Part shown: in pieces, positions 47,632 to 56,207 of the stretch | Layout of the letters: each line of letters opens with the position of its first letter | How positions within the stretch are numbered: the first letter of the stretch is position 1 | NCBI GenBank assembly: GCA_019411365.1 | Contig: DXQT01000005.1 | Coordinates: forward strand, 45,327-109,326 | Source: Roseburia sp. | GTDB lineage: Bacteria; Bacillota_A; Clostridia; Lachnospirales; Lachnospiraceae | Reading direction: 5' to 3' | DNA length: 64,000 nt | Translations under genes and position numbers: made by a program | Notes under the pieces: generated by a model | Database searches by the model: none | The model's input: only the letters and a program-made list of their open reading frames with translations | What the model was told of the DNA's origin: nothing

Positions 47632-47701
47632 GTTTATTAAAACAAATGGGCGTGTTTCATAAAACAAAAGTTTATTAAAACAAAAACGTGTTTCATAAAA
47701 C
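47632..47701. repeat. Four GTTT-N4-AAAAC-type palindromic repeats after spoIIID
   Basis: GTTTATTAAAAC at 47632 and 47670 alternate with GTTTCATAAAAC at 47654 and 47690. Each is nearly palindromic (GTTT...AAAC). A partial copy, CATAAAAC, overlaps the spoIIID stop. This may be an operator cluster. The following gap to 47927 contains a 75-codon frame that I do not regard as a gene. Confidence 0.7.
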
Positions 47702-47818
47702 GGGAAAATGTATTTCAGGAGATGGAAAAATACAATTTACAAAATTGCACAATGAGTTCCATGAAATGCATAAAAAGTTTGTGAAATTAAAACTATTATG
47801 TGAGTTCGTGGAATACGC

Positions 47819-47881
47819 TATAATAATCACACGACGTGCAGCAGAGAAAGCGATCGCAAAGATTGCTTTCTCTGTTTTTTT
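47819..47881 (+). promoter_or_regulatory. Promoter followed at once by a terminator hairpin (DUF2798 leader)
   Basis: TATAAT at 47819-47824 is followed, about 10 bases after the expected start of transcription, by a hairpin with a 13-bp stem (CAGAGAAAGCGAT with ATTGCTTTCTCTG) and seven Ts (47875-47881). The arrangement would give a ~50-base aborted RNA unless read through. The -35 box is weak. Confidence 0.5.
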
Positions 47882-47927
47882 GTCGGCAAAAATAATTATT
47901 TTATCAAAAGAATGAGGAGAGAAAAAT

Positions 47928-48446
47928 ATGCCAAAAACAAAGTTACAGGAAGTCGTATTTACTATTTTAATGGTGTTCGTCATGGTGTACGCAATGATCT
48001 GCTACAACATTGCACTGAACATGGGAGGAATGAGCAACGTTGTATTTTTAAATGCATTTCATGAACTGATCATTATGGGACCGCTTGCGTTTATTCTTGA
48101 CTTTTTCCTCTATGGATCACTGTCCAAAAAACTTGCATTTCGTATCGTGACACCGGGCGTGGACAAACCGATCATGCTGATCCTTGCCATTTCATCAATC
48201 ACAGTCTGTCTGATGTGTCCGACAATGAGCCTGGCAGCAACACTTTTATTTAAACATGCAGGAAAAGAAGTGATCGCAGTGTGGCTTCAGACAACAGCAC
48301 TGAATTTCCCAATGGCATTTTTTTGGCAGATCTTTTTTGCAGGTCCGCTTGTGAGAACTATTTTCGGAATGATCTTTAAAGAAAAAGAAGAACAGGTCAT
48401 GAAAGAGGAAAGCGAATTTTTAGAGGGCGGAAGTGTCAGAAATTAA
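47928..48446 (+). CDS. DUF2798-type membrane protein
   Basis: A 172-residue protein with four membrane segments in two similar halves, each with a short DUF2798-like pattern (VVFTILMVFVMVYAMICYNIAL and ISSITVCLMCPTMSLAATLLF). The function is unknown. AATGAGGAGAG precedes ATG. Its 3' end overlaps the 3' end of the convergent gene by 4 bases. Confidence 0.7.
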   Translation: MPKTKLQEVVFTILMVFVMVYAMICYNIALNMGGMSNVVFLNAFHELIIMGPLAFILDFFLYGSLSKKLAFRIVTPGVDKPIMLILAISSITVCLMCPTMSLAATLLFKHAGKEVIAVWLQTTALNFPMAFFWQIFFAGPLVRTIFGMIFKEKEEQVMKEESEFLEGGSVRN

Positions 48447-49090
48447 AAAGTTATTCCATGTCCGGTATTGGGAAAAATCAGCGCAGCAGCGCAGTCCGCG
48501 AGAAATAAGAGTATCAGCACACTGTTGAAGCCACGTCTGAAGCCTGGCGGCAGGGAAAACCAGAGTTTTCGGAAAATTTCAGAAAACACGCAGATCCAGA
48601 GCATGCCGGCAACACCAAATCCGACTGCTGACAGAAGGCAGATATATCCGTGAAAATTAAAAGGATAACTGCTGTAATCCCAGTATCGTAAATCGAAAAA
48701 GATATCAAGGAACCATCCGATCACAAGTTCTAAAGCTGTTCCGAGAAGGGCAGTTTTTATGAATATTGTGAGCGGGTGGTATTTTGTTTTAAAAAGAAAA
48801 AGTCGGTTTGATTTGTGGAGAGACCTGATGGATATAGTTTCTCTGGAAGAATGAAACAGACAGTAAAATACTACCGCTCCGATGCCATAAACGGGGAGCC
48901 AGGGACCATAAAAAAATCCGCGGTTGCGAAAAGTATTATCTTTTGCAAGGAAGATAAGGGTTTCCCAGAGAAATCCCCAAAAGCTTCCAAGAAAGAAGAA
49001 GTGGATCAGCAGGGAAACTGCATCCTGTATAGAGTTCTGCTCCGGTGCGCAGAGTTTTGAAAAATCCGGGAGATTGGAATGTCTTTTCAT
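48443..49090 (-). CDS. Putative ABC transporter permease (CmpB-like family)
   Basis: A 215-residue membrane protein with about five hydrophobic segments. LIHFFFLGSFWGFLWETL, FRNRGFFYGPWLPVYGIGAV and TALLGTALELVIGWFLDIFF are typical of the family annotated as putative ABC-transporter permease (ABC_trans_CmpB) in clostridia. No ATPase is adjacent and the transport role is unproven. The start region carries no strong ribosome site. Confidence 0.75.
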   Translation of the reverse strand: MKRHSNLPDFSKLCAPEQNSIQDAVSLLIHFFFLGSFWGFLWETLIFLAKDNTFRNRGFFYGPWLPVYGIGAVVFYCLFHSSRETISIRSLHKSNRLFLFKTKYHPLTIFIKTALLGTALELVIGWFLDIFFDLRYWDYSSYPFNFHGYICLLSAVGFGVAGMLWICVFSEIFRKLWFSLPPGFRRGFNSVLILLFLADCAAALIFPNTGHGITF

Positions 49091-49283
49091 GTGGATAGTA
49101 TGACCGGAGATGGAAAGGGATATGTATTTTTGTTTTACAATTCATAGATTTTAAAATATATCAGATTGGTTTTTAAACAGAAATTCTCAGGTAAGTGTCT
49201 TTTACAATTAAGTGATATTTGAGCCACAAGCATGTATTTTTTTAATAAAAATGACAAAATACCGTAATGTAGGGAAAAACGCC

Positions 49284-49312
49284 TTGTAAACTCCTAAAAC
49301 GTATCTTATAAT
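49284..49312 (+). promoter_or_regulatory. guaA promoter
   Basis: TTGTAA (49284-49289) and TATAAT (49307-49312) are spaced by 17 bases, 100 bases before ATG 49413. The gap 49091-49412 holds this promoter and no gene. No guanine riboswitch aptamer was recognised. Confidence 0.7.
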
Positions 49313-49412
49313 AAGTATCATTAAAGCTTGTATCAGGGAAGGATATGCTTTTGAAAAAGGCATCGTCATGAACAGATTGCAGGCAACGAAAACATCAGGA
49401 GGAAGAAGATCA

Positions 49413-50987
49413 ATGGATCATGAGAAAGTAATTGTCATTGATTTTGGCGGTCAGTACAACCAGCTGGTTGCGAGACGTGTCAGAGAATGCAATGTTTACT
49501 GTGAAATATATTCCTACAAGACGGATATCGCGCAGATCAAGGCAATGAATCCAAAGGGAATCATTCTTACCGGCGGTCCGAACAGCTGCTATGAAGCTGA
49601 TTCACCGACCTGTTCAAAAGAATTATTTGAACTCGGCGTGCCGGTTTTAGGACTCTGCTATGGTGCGCAGTTGATGATGCACGTACTTGGAGGAAAGGTG
49701 GAAAAGGCACCTGTCCGTGAATATGGTAAGACCGAGGTTATGGTCGATACGTCATCACCGTTATTTACCGGCGTATCAGAAAATACGATCTGCTGGATGA
49801 GTCATTTCGATTATATTTCAAAGGCTGCACCGGGATTTAACATCGTTGCACATACGGCGGATTGTCCGGTTGCCGCAGCAGAGAACCAGGAGAAAGGATT
49901 ATTTGCAATCCAGTTCCACCCGGAAGTGCTTCACACACAGGAAGGCACAAAGATGCTTCACAACTTTGTACGCGGCATCTGCGGTTGTGAGGGAACCTGG
50001 AGAATGGATTCTTTTGTTGAGAATACGGTAAAAGAGATCCGTGAAAAAGTCGGTAACGGAAAAGTACTGCTTGCCTTATCCGGCGGTGTGGATTCTTCCG
50101 TTGCAGCAGGTCTGTTATCCCGTGCAATCGGAAAACAGCTTACCTGTGTGTTCGTAGACCATGGTCTTCTCCGCAAAAATGAGGGCGACGAGGTCGAAGA
50201 AGTATTCGGACCAAACGGACAGTTTGATCTGAACTTTATCCGTGTCAACGCACAGGACCGTTATTATGGAAAATTAGCCGGTGTGACAGAGCCGGAGCAT
50301 AAACGTAAGATCATTGGTGAGGAGTTCATCCGTGTCTTTGAGGAAGAGGCAAAGAAGATCGGTGCCGTTGATTTCCTTGCACAGGGAACCATTTATCCGG
50401 ATGTCGTTGAGAGCGGACTTGGCGGAGAGTCAGCCGTCATCAAATCCCACCACAACGTAGGCGGTCTGCCGGACTTCGTTGATTTCAAAGAAATCATTGA
50501 GCCGCTTCGCAACCTTTTCAAGGATGAGGTAAGAAAAGCCGGACTTGAACTTGGCATCCCGGAAAAACTTGTTTTCCGTCAGCCATTCCCGGGACCGGGA
50601 CTCGGTATCCGTATCATCGGAGAAGTAAATGCCGAGAAAGTCAAGATCGTGCAGGATGCCGATGCCATCTACCGCGAGGAAGTGGACAAGGCAGTGGAGG
50701 AATACACCAAAGCAAACGGAAAGGCACCATCCTGGATGCCGAACCAGTACTTTGCAGCACTGACCAACATGCGTTCCGTCGGTGTCATGGGCGACGAGCG
50801 CACCTACGACTATGCCGTGGCACTGCGTGCTGTTAATACGGTCGATTTCATGACTGCTGAGTCAGCAGAGATCCCGTTTGAGGTGCTCCAGAGAGTTATG
50901 AGCAGAATTATTAATGAGGTGAAGGGCGTCAACAGGGTAATGTATGATTTGACGAGTAAGCCACCGGGAACGATTGAGTTTGAATAA
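49413..50987 (+). CDS. guaA: GMP synthase (glutamine-hydrolysing)
   Basis: Converts XMP to GMP. The 524-residue protein has an N-terminal amidotransferase domain (nucleophile Cys in [11 protein letters not shown], His/Glu in QFHPEV), an ATP pyrophosphatase domain with [11 protein letters not shown] and a C-terminal dimerisation domain ending [11 protein letters not shown] 49413 has GGAGGAAGAAG upstream; an ATG at 49368 has no such site. The 3' end serves as the integration site of the element that follows, and the C-terminus appears intact. Confidence 0.97.
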   Translation: MDHEKVIVIDFGGQYNQLVARRVRECNVYCEIYSYKTDIAQIKAMNPKGIILTGGPNSCYEADSPTCSKELFELGVPVLGLCYGAQLMMHVLGGKVEKAPVREYGKTEVMVDTSSPLFTGVSENTICWMSHFDYISKAAPGFNIVAHTADCPVAAAENQEKGLFAIQFHPEVLHTQEGTKMLHNFVRGICGCEGTWRMDSFVENTVKEIREKVGNGKVLLALSGGVDSSVAAGLLSRAIGKQLTCVFVDHGLLRKNEGDEVEEVFGPNGQFDLNFIRVNAQDRYYGKLAGVTEPEHKRKIIGEEFIRVFEEEAKKIGAVDFLAQGTIYPDVVESGLGGESAVIKSHHNVGGLPDFVDFKEIIEPLRNLFKDEVRKAGLELGIPEKLVFRQPFPGPGLGIRIIGEVNAEKVKIVQDADAIYREEVDKAVEEYTKANGKAPSWMPNQYFAALTNMRSVGVMGDERTYDYAVALRAVNTVDFMTAESAEIPFEVLQRVMSRIINEVKGVNRVMYDLTSKPPGTIEFE

Positions 50988-50988
50988 T
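50976..50988. other. Left attachment site (guaA 3' end)
   Basis: GAGTTTGAATAAT covers the last codons and stop of guaA plus one base and recurs exactly at 63901-63913. CACA follows one base later in both copies. Confidence 0.8.
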
Positions 50989-50994
50989 ACACAA

Positions 50995-51039
50995 GAGCCA
51001 AGAAACGTTGAATTTACGGCGTTTCTTGGCTCGTTTTTT
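50995..51039 (+). terminator. guaA terminator at the element's left end
   Basis: GAGCCAAGAAACG pairs perfectly with CGTTTCTTGGCTC around a 12-base loop, followed by GTTTTTT. It lies inside the left end of the element, so the element supplies the terminator of guaA. Confidence 0.9.
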
Positions 51040-51045
51040 GTTGCG

Positions 51046-51063
51046 TGACAATAGAATGACAAT
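51046..51063. repeat. Left arm-type repeat pair
   Basis: TGACAATAGAATGACAAT holds two TGACAAT units 11 bp apart, 58 bases inside the left att core. The same pattern recurs at 63780-63797. These are likely arm-binding sites of the integrase N-terminal domain. Confidence 0.65.
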
Positions 51064-51098
51064 AATTTTGGAAAAATTCGAGATACATAGTAAGAAAA

Positions 51099-53039
51099 TT
51101 AACTCTCAATAATTTGTCCGTTTATTTGTTTCTTGAAAATACCAGTATCTATGAGCGTTTCGATGGTTCGTGATACTTTCGCATTTGGACAACCAAGCTG
51201 AGCAGCAATAGTCTTATGTATTCCTACTTGCCATGGTTGAGCAGGTAACATTTCTTTTACAGTTTCTATAAATTCTTCGTCTATTTGATAATCGTCATAT
51301 ATAAAATCTTTTCTTTTTTCAATAGAAATAAAATCAGGAAGTTGATAATGGGTTGCTAATTCTTTGAGAATCAAATTTGTTTGCTGTCTACTTGACAAAT
51401 TCCTAATTGACTTAAGATGATTGTCATTGAAGAATTTTATAGTGTTATGCGTTACATCTTCGATAAGTTCTTTAGTTATAAGTTGAGGATTTAATCTTAT
51501 AATATCGTTTGTACCAAAACTCAGTTTACCAATTACTTTAGCGGTGACTACAAGAGACACAATGGGTCTTACGGATCTCAAATATTTATCTTGGCTTGCT
51601 TTAATCGTTCCTTTATAGTTAGGTGTAATGCTATCAACTTTTTTTAATATTATTGCAATGTTAATCCATACAGATAAAGGAATTTGTTCGTTGAACACTT
51701 TGTTGTATTGGATGGGATTATTCATAAACTTTGATTTCAATAATACTGCTCTGTGTGGTAATTTTAAAATTAAACTTGTATACCCTCCGGCAAGATATAA
51801 AGGGGTTACAATGTCACAAGTAGGAATTCCAAGATTTTGATAATATTTATCTTTGCGTTCATAATATATATCATGTTTGTATAATATTTCTTCTATATCT
51901 TTTTGTATTTTATCAGTTGCATGTAATGAATATAGTGGAATTACAGATTGGTTATTGGTTGCTTGTATAATATTTTTTCGTACTAAAGGATCTGTAGATA
52001 CAACTATTTTAACTAAAACTGAACGGTTGGTAGTATCTGTTCCTCCATTTGAAAAATAGTTGAAAATGGTATTTGTGGTTTGTAATCCATTTACTATTTG
52101 TATATTGTCTGTTTCAATAATGTCGTCATATAGAGTGGCGCTTGAAGTAAGAATGGTTATTCCGTTGTTAAGATTCCAAAAATCAATCTTTTCTGAAGAT
52201 TCTAAAGAATTCATAATATCCGTATTGGTTCTGTTGTTTCCAAGGTAATCACGAACATTTTCCTCAAAAAAGTAGCGTTTTAACTTTTGTTCAGAGTCTG
52301 TTATGAAATTGAAGTAGTCTGTTAGTCCAACTAAAACAACAAAATCTTTACCGCATTGGAATCCTTTTTTTATTTTTAATTCCACAGTGCCGTTTCTTTT
52401 TGTGCGATATAATATAAGTAATTCTTTAGAACCAATGAATTTCATTTCTGATGTTGTTATAGAAAAAAGTTTATTACATGTAGCCTCAATTTTTCTTCCC
52501 TTACATTTGATATTATACGCAACAGTTTCAGAAACACCTCTAGAAATATATCTGATATATATGTTGGTTTTTGTAAGTGCAGGCGAAAGTTTTCTGTATA
52601 AGTGTATTAACAACTCCCTCTTAGCTAATATATCACTCTTGTATTTACTTTTTAGCGACTCTGCCTTGATTGTCATATCAAATAATTCTGAAAGAGACGA
52701 ATCAAGGCTTTCTAGTGGGTTTAATTCGTAGGTGTCGTGATGTTTACAGGTTAAGACATATATTTCCAAATGCGCGTTTGTTCGTGGAAGAATAGCTGAC
52801 TTGTCTGCGACATAGTTACCATTTACAAAAAAGTAAAGCCCATCAATTCCACCATCGTCGCTACCGTCGACTAAGCCATCAATGATTTGGTCACGAGTTA
52901 AATCATAGTTTTTTAGTAGTTCAGATATCGCAAAATCTTCAAAGGCTTTTCCACGATTTTCATTGGTATCATCCATACCGTTTGATGAAATTATGTCATC
53001 AAGAATTCCGTCAATTAATATTGTATCATTTGTTGCCAT
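51099..53039 (-). CDS. AIPR-family (abortive phage infection) protein
   Basis: A 646-residue protein with the AIPR domain hallmark FWNLNNGITILTSSATLYDD followed by QIVNGLQTTNTI (about 280-325). The N-terminus looks like a PD-(D/E)xK nuclease fold: Glu34 (KAFEDFA), Asp66 (DGGIDGLYF) and TCK99 at the ExK position. The C-terminal ~60 residues resemble a winged helix (AAQLGCPNAKVSRTIETLID). AIPR proteins act in phage defence. GAGGAG precedes the start, and the gene lies 17 bases downstream of the XRE regulator on the same strand, so they form an operon. Confidence 0.85.
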   Translation of the reverse strand: MATNDTILIDGILDDIISSNGMDDTNENRGKAFEDFAISELLKNYDLTRDQIIDGLVDGSDDGGIDGLYFFVNGNYVADKSAILPRTNAHLEIYVLTCKHHDTYELNPLESLDSSLSELFDMTIKAESLKSKYKSDILAKRELLIHLYRKLSPALTKTNIYIRYISRGVSETVAYNIKCKGRKIEATCNKLFSITTSEMKFIGSKELLILYRTKRNGTVELKIKKGFQCGKDFVVLVGLTDYFNFITDSEQKLKRYFFEENVRDYLGNNRTNTDIMNSLESSEKIDFWNLNNGITILTSSATLYDDIIETDNIQIVNGLQTTNTIFNYFSNGGTDTTNRSVLVKIVVSTDPLVRKNIIQATNNQSVIPLYSLHATDKIQKDIEEILYKHDIYYERKDKYYQNLGIPTCDIVTPLYLAGGYTSLILKLPHRAVLLKSKFMNNPIQYNKVFNEQIPLSVWINIAIILKKVDSITPNYKGTIKASQDKYLRSVRPIVSLVVTAKVIGKLSFGTNDIIRLNPQLITKELIEDVTHNTIKFFNDNHLKSIRNLSSRQQTNLILKELATHYQLPDFISIEKRKDFIYDDYQIDEEFIETVKEMLPAQPWQVGIHKTIAAQLGCPNAKVSRTIETLIDTGIFKKQINGQIIES

Positions 53040-53056
53040 AAATATCTCCTCATATT

Positions 53057-53689
53057 TTAATCTTTCTTCGGTTTCCGCTTCCTCTTTACATATGAGAAAT
53101 CCGGAAACAAATCTTTCAATGCTTCTGCAACTTCTTCATTTTCAATCATCTCCTGAACCATCATCTGGTCGTCATCTGCTAAATCAAGAGATACCGAGTA
53201 AGATGTATCACTATCTATCGGATTTGCAGGGAAGCGGATTTCTTTCTTGTAGTAATCACTTTCGGTGATTTCTCCGTCATCGAGTTTGTCTCTTAATCTT
53301 GCCCAGTACTCAACCATTTTTTTGAATGAATCTAAATCCTCCTGCGGACGAGACCCGGCACTTGGAAGCCGTTCTTCAAACTTTAATACTACTTTGCCAT
53401 CCTTTATGGTAGGTCGCAATCCATATGCCCATTCCATATCAAATAACACATGGAGTGCACTGAAGATATTTGCTACATCCGGATCTGAAAGTGCAAAGAA
53501 GCTGACATTAAGATGATTCGCAATATTAAGCAAAGTTGCTTCGTCGGGATAACGATTTCCTAATTCGTAGTTTCGGATTGTAGACTCATTAAGTCCGCAT
53601 CGCTCAGCCAATTCCTTTTGGGTAAGTTCGGCTGCGATTCGGAAGTTTCTGATTAAAACGCCTACTCGGCTGGTAAATTTATCGCCCAT
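53057..53689 (-). CDS. XRE-family repressor
   Basis: A 210-residue regulator with an N-terminal Xre helix-turn-helix (IRNFRIAAELTQKELAERCG then LNESTIRNYELGNRYPD, residues 13-50) and a longer C-terminal part of unknown fold. AAGGAG precedes ATG 53689. It is divergent from the excisionase-integrase operon, with three spaced palindromes in between, which are its probable operators, and lies in an operon with the AIPR gene. Confidence 0.85.
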   Translation of the reverse strand: MGDKFTSRVGVLIRNFRIAAELTQKELAERCGLNESTIRNYELGNRYPDEATLLNIANHLNVSFFALSDPDVANIFSALHVLFDMEWAYGLRPTIKDGKVVLKFEERLPSAGSRPQEDLDSFKKMVEYWARLRDKLDDGEITESDYYKKEIRFPANPIDSDTSYSVSLDLADDDQMMVQEMIENEEVAEALKDLFPDFSYVKRKRKPKKD

Positions 53690-53768
53690 TACAAAAGCTC
53701 CTTCTTTATAAAGCGGATATTCGCAATCCGCGTTGCTACTTGTTCATGAATGCTGCCACTTCGTGGTG

Positions 53769-53798
53769 GTCAGAAGGGGATAGAATTCCCCTTCTGAC
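53769..53798. promoter_or_regulatory. Perfect 12-bp hairpin in the control region
   Basis: GTCAGAAGGGGA pairs exactly with TCCCCTTCTGAC around a 6-base loop, in the leader of the XRE-AIPR transcript. It has no T-run, so it is more likely an RNA structure or protein site than a terminator. Confidence 0.45.
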
Positions 53799-53890
53799 AC
53801 AGGCATCTCCAATAGCTTTGTTCCATATTTCACACGTTAGAAGAAGGAGATTGCCTGTTCAGCATTCAAACTATATACAGTATAACACTA

Positions 53891-53988
53891 ACAGTGCAAA
53901 AATGAAATGTTTTTTGATAAATGATATTGACAGTACAGAAATGAACTGTTAATATAATACACAACACAACAGTTCGAAAACGAACTGA
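53891..53988. promoter_or_regulatory. Three repressor operators at 39-bp spacing
   Basis: Twenty-base palindromic sites start at 53891 (ACAGTGCAAAAATGAAATGT), 53930 (ACAGTACAGAAATGAACTGT) and 53969 (ACAGTTCGAAAACGAACTGA). The start-to-start distance is exactly 39 bp in both cases. The middle site lies between the promoter boxes of the xis-int operon. The pattern resembles phage-type repressor control. Confidence 0.75.
53927..53955 (+). promoter_or_regulatory. Promoter of the excisionase-integrase operon
   Basis: TTGACA (53927-53932) is followed after 17 bases by TAATAT (53950-53955). An overlapping TATAAT starts at 53953, at a 20-base spacing. Operator 2 occupies the spacer, so repressor binding would block it. 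Confidence 0.6.
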
Positions 53989-54020
53989 ATAATAAATGAC
54001 GAGAGAGGAGGTAGCAGTGT

Positions 54021-54218
54021 ATGGAGAACAAAAGATTTATCAATGTGCAGGATGTGGTGGAAGAGCTTGGAGTCTCGACATCATATGCATATAAGCTCAT
54101 ACGCGAATTAAACGCAGAGCGAGCAGCAGATGGATTTTTGACAATCAAGGGACGAGTCAGCAGACAGTATTTTGATGAACGAATCTATGGAACAACAGAT
54201 AAGAAAGAGGTGGTTTGA
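54021..54218 (+). CDS. Excisionase-like helix-turn-helix protein
   Basis: A 65-residue basic protein, RFINVQDVVEELGVSTSYAY then KLIRELNAERAADGFLTIKG, typical of small winged-helix excisionases or DNA-binding factors next to integrases. GGAGGT lies 9 bases before ATG 54021. Its TGA overlaps the integrase ATG (TGATG), which indicates translational coupling. Probable recombination directionality factor. Confidence 0.7.
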   Translation: MENKRFINVQDVVEELGVSTSYAYKLIRELNAERAADGFLTIKGRVSRQYFDERIYGTTDKKEVV

Positions 54219-55312
54219 TGGCGGTTATTAAGAACCAAAAGACCGGAATGTGGGAGGTCAGGACTTATTACAAGGACTGGACTGGTACACGAAGGCAAAA
54301 GACCAAGAGGGGCTTCGCTAAGAAAAGCGATGCCCTTGAATGGGAAAGAGCTTTTAAGTTAAAGGATGAATTGAATATCAATATGAAATTTGCAGATTTT
54401 GTGGAACTGTATCTGTCAGATATTCAGCCAAGAATTAAATACAATTCTTACCTGACGAAAAAGCACATTATTGAAACAAAGATTTTGCCATACTTTGGAC
54501 ACAGAAAGTTGAATGAGATTCGTCCGGCGGATGTGATTCAATGGCAGAATGAGATTATGAAGCTCAAGAAGGACAACGGAGAAGCGTATTCTCCGACTTA
54601 TTTAAAAACCATACACAATCAGTTGAGTGCCATCTTAAATCATGCAGTTAATATGTATGATTTGAAGGATAATGTGGCTCGAAAAGCTGGTTCTATGGGG
54701 AAAGAAGAGTCGAAGGAAATTATGTTTTGGACTCAGGAGGAGTATCAGGCATTTATTGAGCAGGTGGCGGACAAGCCAATCTCATATTATGCATTTGAAA
54801 TTCTGTATTGGACAGGAATTCGTGAAGGAGAACTGCTGGCACTGACACCTAACGATTTTGATTTTACGAAGAAAACACTTCGCATCAATAAATCGTATCA
54901 AAGGCTGGAGGGGAAGGATGTAATTACAGATCCGAAGACACCGAAGAGTAATCGAGTGATTGTTATGCCGGATTTTCTTGCTCTTGAAATTGAAGATTTT
55001 ATCAGTAGATTGGATGGCATTAGAAATGATGATAGGATTTTCACCATTTCAAAGAGTTATTTGCATCACGAGATGGACAGAGGCGCAAAGCTGGCAGGTG
55101 TTAAGAGAATCAAGATTCATGGACTCAGGCATTCACACATTTCACTGCTGATTCATATGGGCTATTCGGCACTTGCGATTGCTGAAAGAGTAGGACATGA
55201 GGCAGTTGATATCACTTATCATTATGCACATTTATTTCCAACGGTACAGTCAGATATGGCTGTGCATCTAGATTCAGAAAGGGAGGAGCTTATCAATGTC
55301 AGAAAAAAATAG
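54218..55312 (+). CDS. int: Tyrosine recombinase/integrase
   Basis: A 364-residue integrase that inserts and excises the element at guaA. It has an N-terminal arm-binding domain (GMWEVRTYYKDWTGTRRQKT), a core-binding domain (about 55-150) and a catalytic domain with Arg202 (GIREGE), Lys243 (TPKSNR), His301/Arg304 (HGLRHSH), His327 (VGHEAV) and Tyr336 (YHYAHL). All catalytic residues are present. It resembles Tn916-type integrases in layout. It overlaps the xis-like gene upstream and mobC downstream. Confidence 0.94.
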   Translation: MAVIKNQKTGMWEVRTYYKDWTGTRRQKTKRGFAKKSDALEWERAFKLKDELNINMKFADFVELYLSDIQPRIKYNSYLTKKHIIETKILPYFGHRKLNEIRPADVIQWQNEIMKLKKDNGEAYSPTYLKTIHNQLSAILNHAVNMYDLKDNVARKAGSMGKEESKEIMFWTQEEYQAFIEQVADKPISYYAFEILYWTGIREGELLALTPNDFDFTKKTLRINKSYQRLEGKDVITDPKTPKSNRVIVMPDFLALEIEDFISRLDGIRNDDRIFTISKSYLHHEMDRGAKLAGVKRIKIHGLRHSHISLLIHMGYSALAIAERVGHEAVDITYHYAHLFPTVQSDMAVHLDSEREELINVRKK

Positions 55313-55667
55313 AGATGCAAAAAACAGATGGAGAACGGTGACAGTGGCATTTCGCTTGTCACCGGAAGAAAATGAGGAACTTACTAACCGCGTAAAAATG
55401 TGCGGGTGCAGGACGAGACAAGAGTATATTATACAAAGCATTCTGCATCAGAAGGTTGTGGCTACAGGCAATCCGCTAATGCTGGTATCATTTCGGCAGA
55501 ATCTGCAGCACATTGAAGCAGAACTGGAGCGGTTACAAAAAGCGGATGACATGGATTCGGAGCTGCTAACACCAATCAGAACTATGCTGGAGATATTGGA
55601 GGCGTTTCGCGAAACGCCTCGTACTCTGGCAGGTATGGAGAGGCTGACAGCCAGTGATGAAGACTAA
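55296..55667 (+). CDS. mobC: MobC-like relaxosome protein
   Basis: A 123-residue protein with a ribbon-helix-helix-like start (WRTVTVAFRLSPEENEELTN then RVKMCGCRTRQEYIIQSIL) and the central LVSFRQNLQHIEAELERLQK region of MobC accessory proteins, which help the relaxase at oriT. It overlaps the integrase gene by 17 bases. A perfect 22-bp palindrome lies within its 3' part. Confidence 0.78.
   Translation: MSEKNRDAKNRWRTVTVAFRLSPEENEELTNRVKMCGCRTRQEYIIQSILHQKVVATGNPLMLVSFRQNLQHIEAELERLQKADDMDSELLTPIRTMLEILEAFRETPRTLAGMERLTASDED
55599..55620. repeat. Perfect 22-bp palindrome inside mobC
   Basis: GAGGCGTTTCG is followed directly by its complement CGAAACGCCTC. It encodes EAFRETPR within MobC, yet the DNA symmetry is exact, which suggests a protein-binding site or cruciform. 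Confidence 0.8.
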
Positions 55668-55700
55668 AAATGTGTTGAATATCGAAAGGAAGCGATTAAC

Positions 55701-56078
55701 ATGGGACAGCAAACATTATTTGAAAAAATAGGTGTTCAGTATGAGGAAAGAGACGGATTGTTTTATCCGTTAATCACATTAGATATTAAGGATGATGGTG
55801 TGAATGTTGGAAAATACGGGCATATGTGGATGCAATATTTAAAGTCAGAATATCCACAGCGGTATCGGAGTCTGCTACGATTCGGGGAACTGAACCAAAA
55901 GGCAGCAGAGGTAAATGAAGTGGCTTATGAATTGCTTGAGGATATTGAAACGGAATGGCTACAAAAGCATAAGCCGAGGAATAAAAATTCTTTTTCAGAA
56001 ATGTATAAGCTGAGAACGGAAGCAAGGCTGATAGCAGAGGAAGTTGTATTACATGATGTGGTGAATTGTTTTCACTAG
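55701..56078 (+). CDS. TnpV-family transposon protein
   Basis: A 125-residue small protein of the TnpV family found on clostridial mobilizable transposons. It has an acidic N-terminus (TLFEKIGVQYEERDGLFYPL) and a helical C-terminal half (LRFGELNQKAAEVNEVAYEL) typical of the family. Function unknown. AAAGGAAGCG precedes ATG. Confidence 0.75.
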   Translation: MGQQTLFEKIGVQYEERDGLFYPLITLDIKDDGVNVGKYGHMWMQYLKSEYPQRYRSLLRFGELNQKAAEVNEVAYELLEDIETEWLQKHKPRNKNSFSEMYKLRTEARLIAEEVVLHDVVNCFH

Positions 56079-56207
56079 ATGCAAAGGATGGCATGATACA
56101 TAGCTCATTTATTCCTACCGGAGCATAGAGATTTTTGTTGTACTTTGGCAGGATAGAGGCAAGTTGTAGACTTCGTATGAAGTGGAGTCGCAGTTGGTAA
56201 ACAATAT

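Noticed and set aside
47688..47915. A 75-codon frame after spoIIID
   Set aside because: It spans a repeat, a promoter and a terminator hairpin and has no ribosome site.
49313..49412. Guanine riboswitch before guaA
   Set aside because: The conserved purine aptamer loops and core were not found in the leader.
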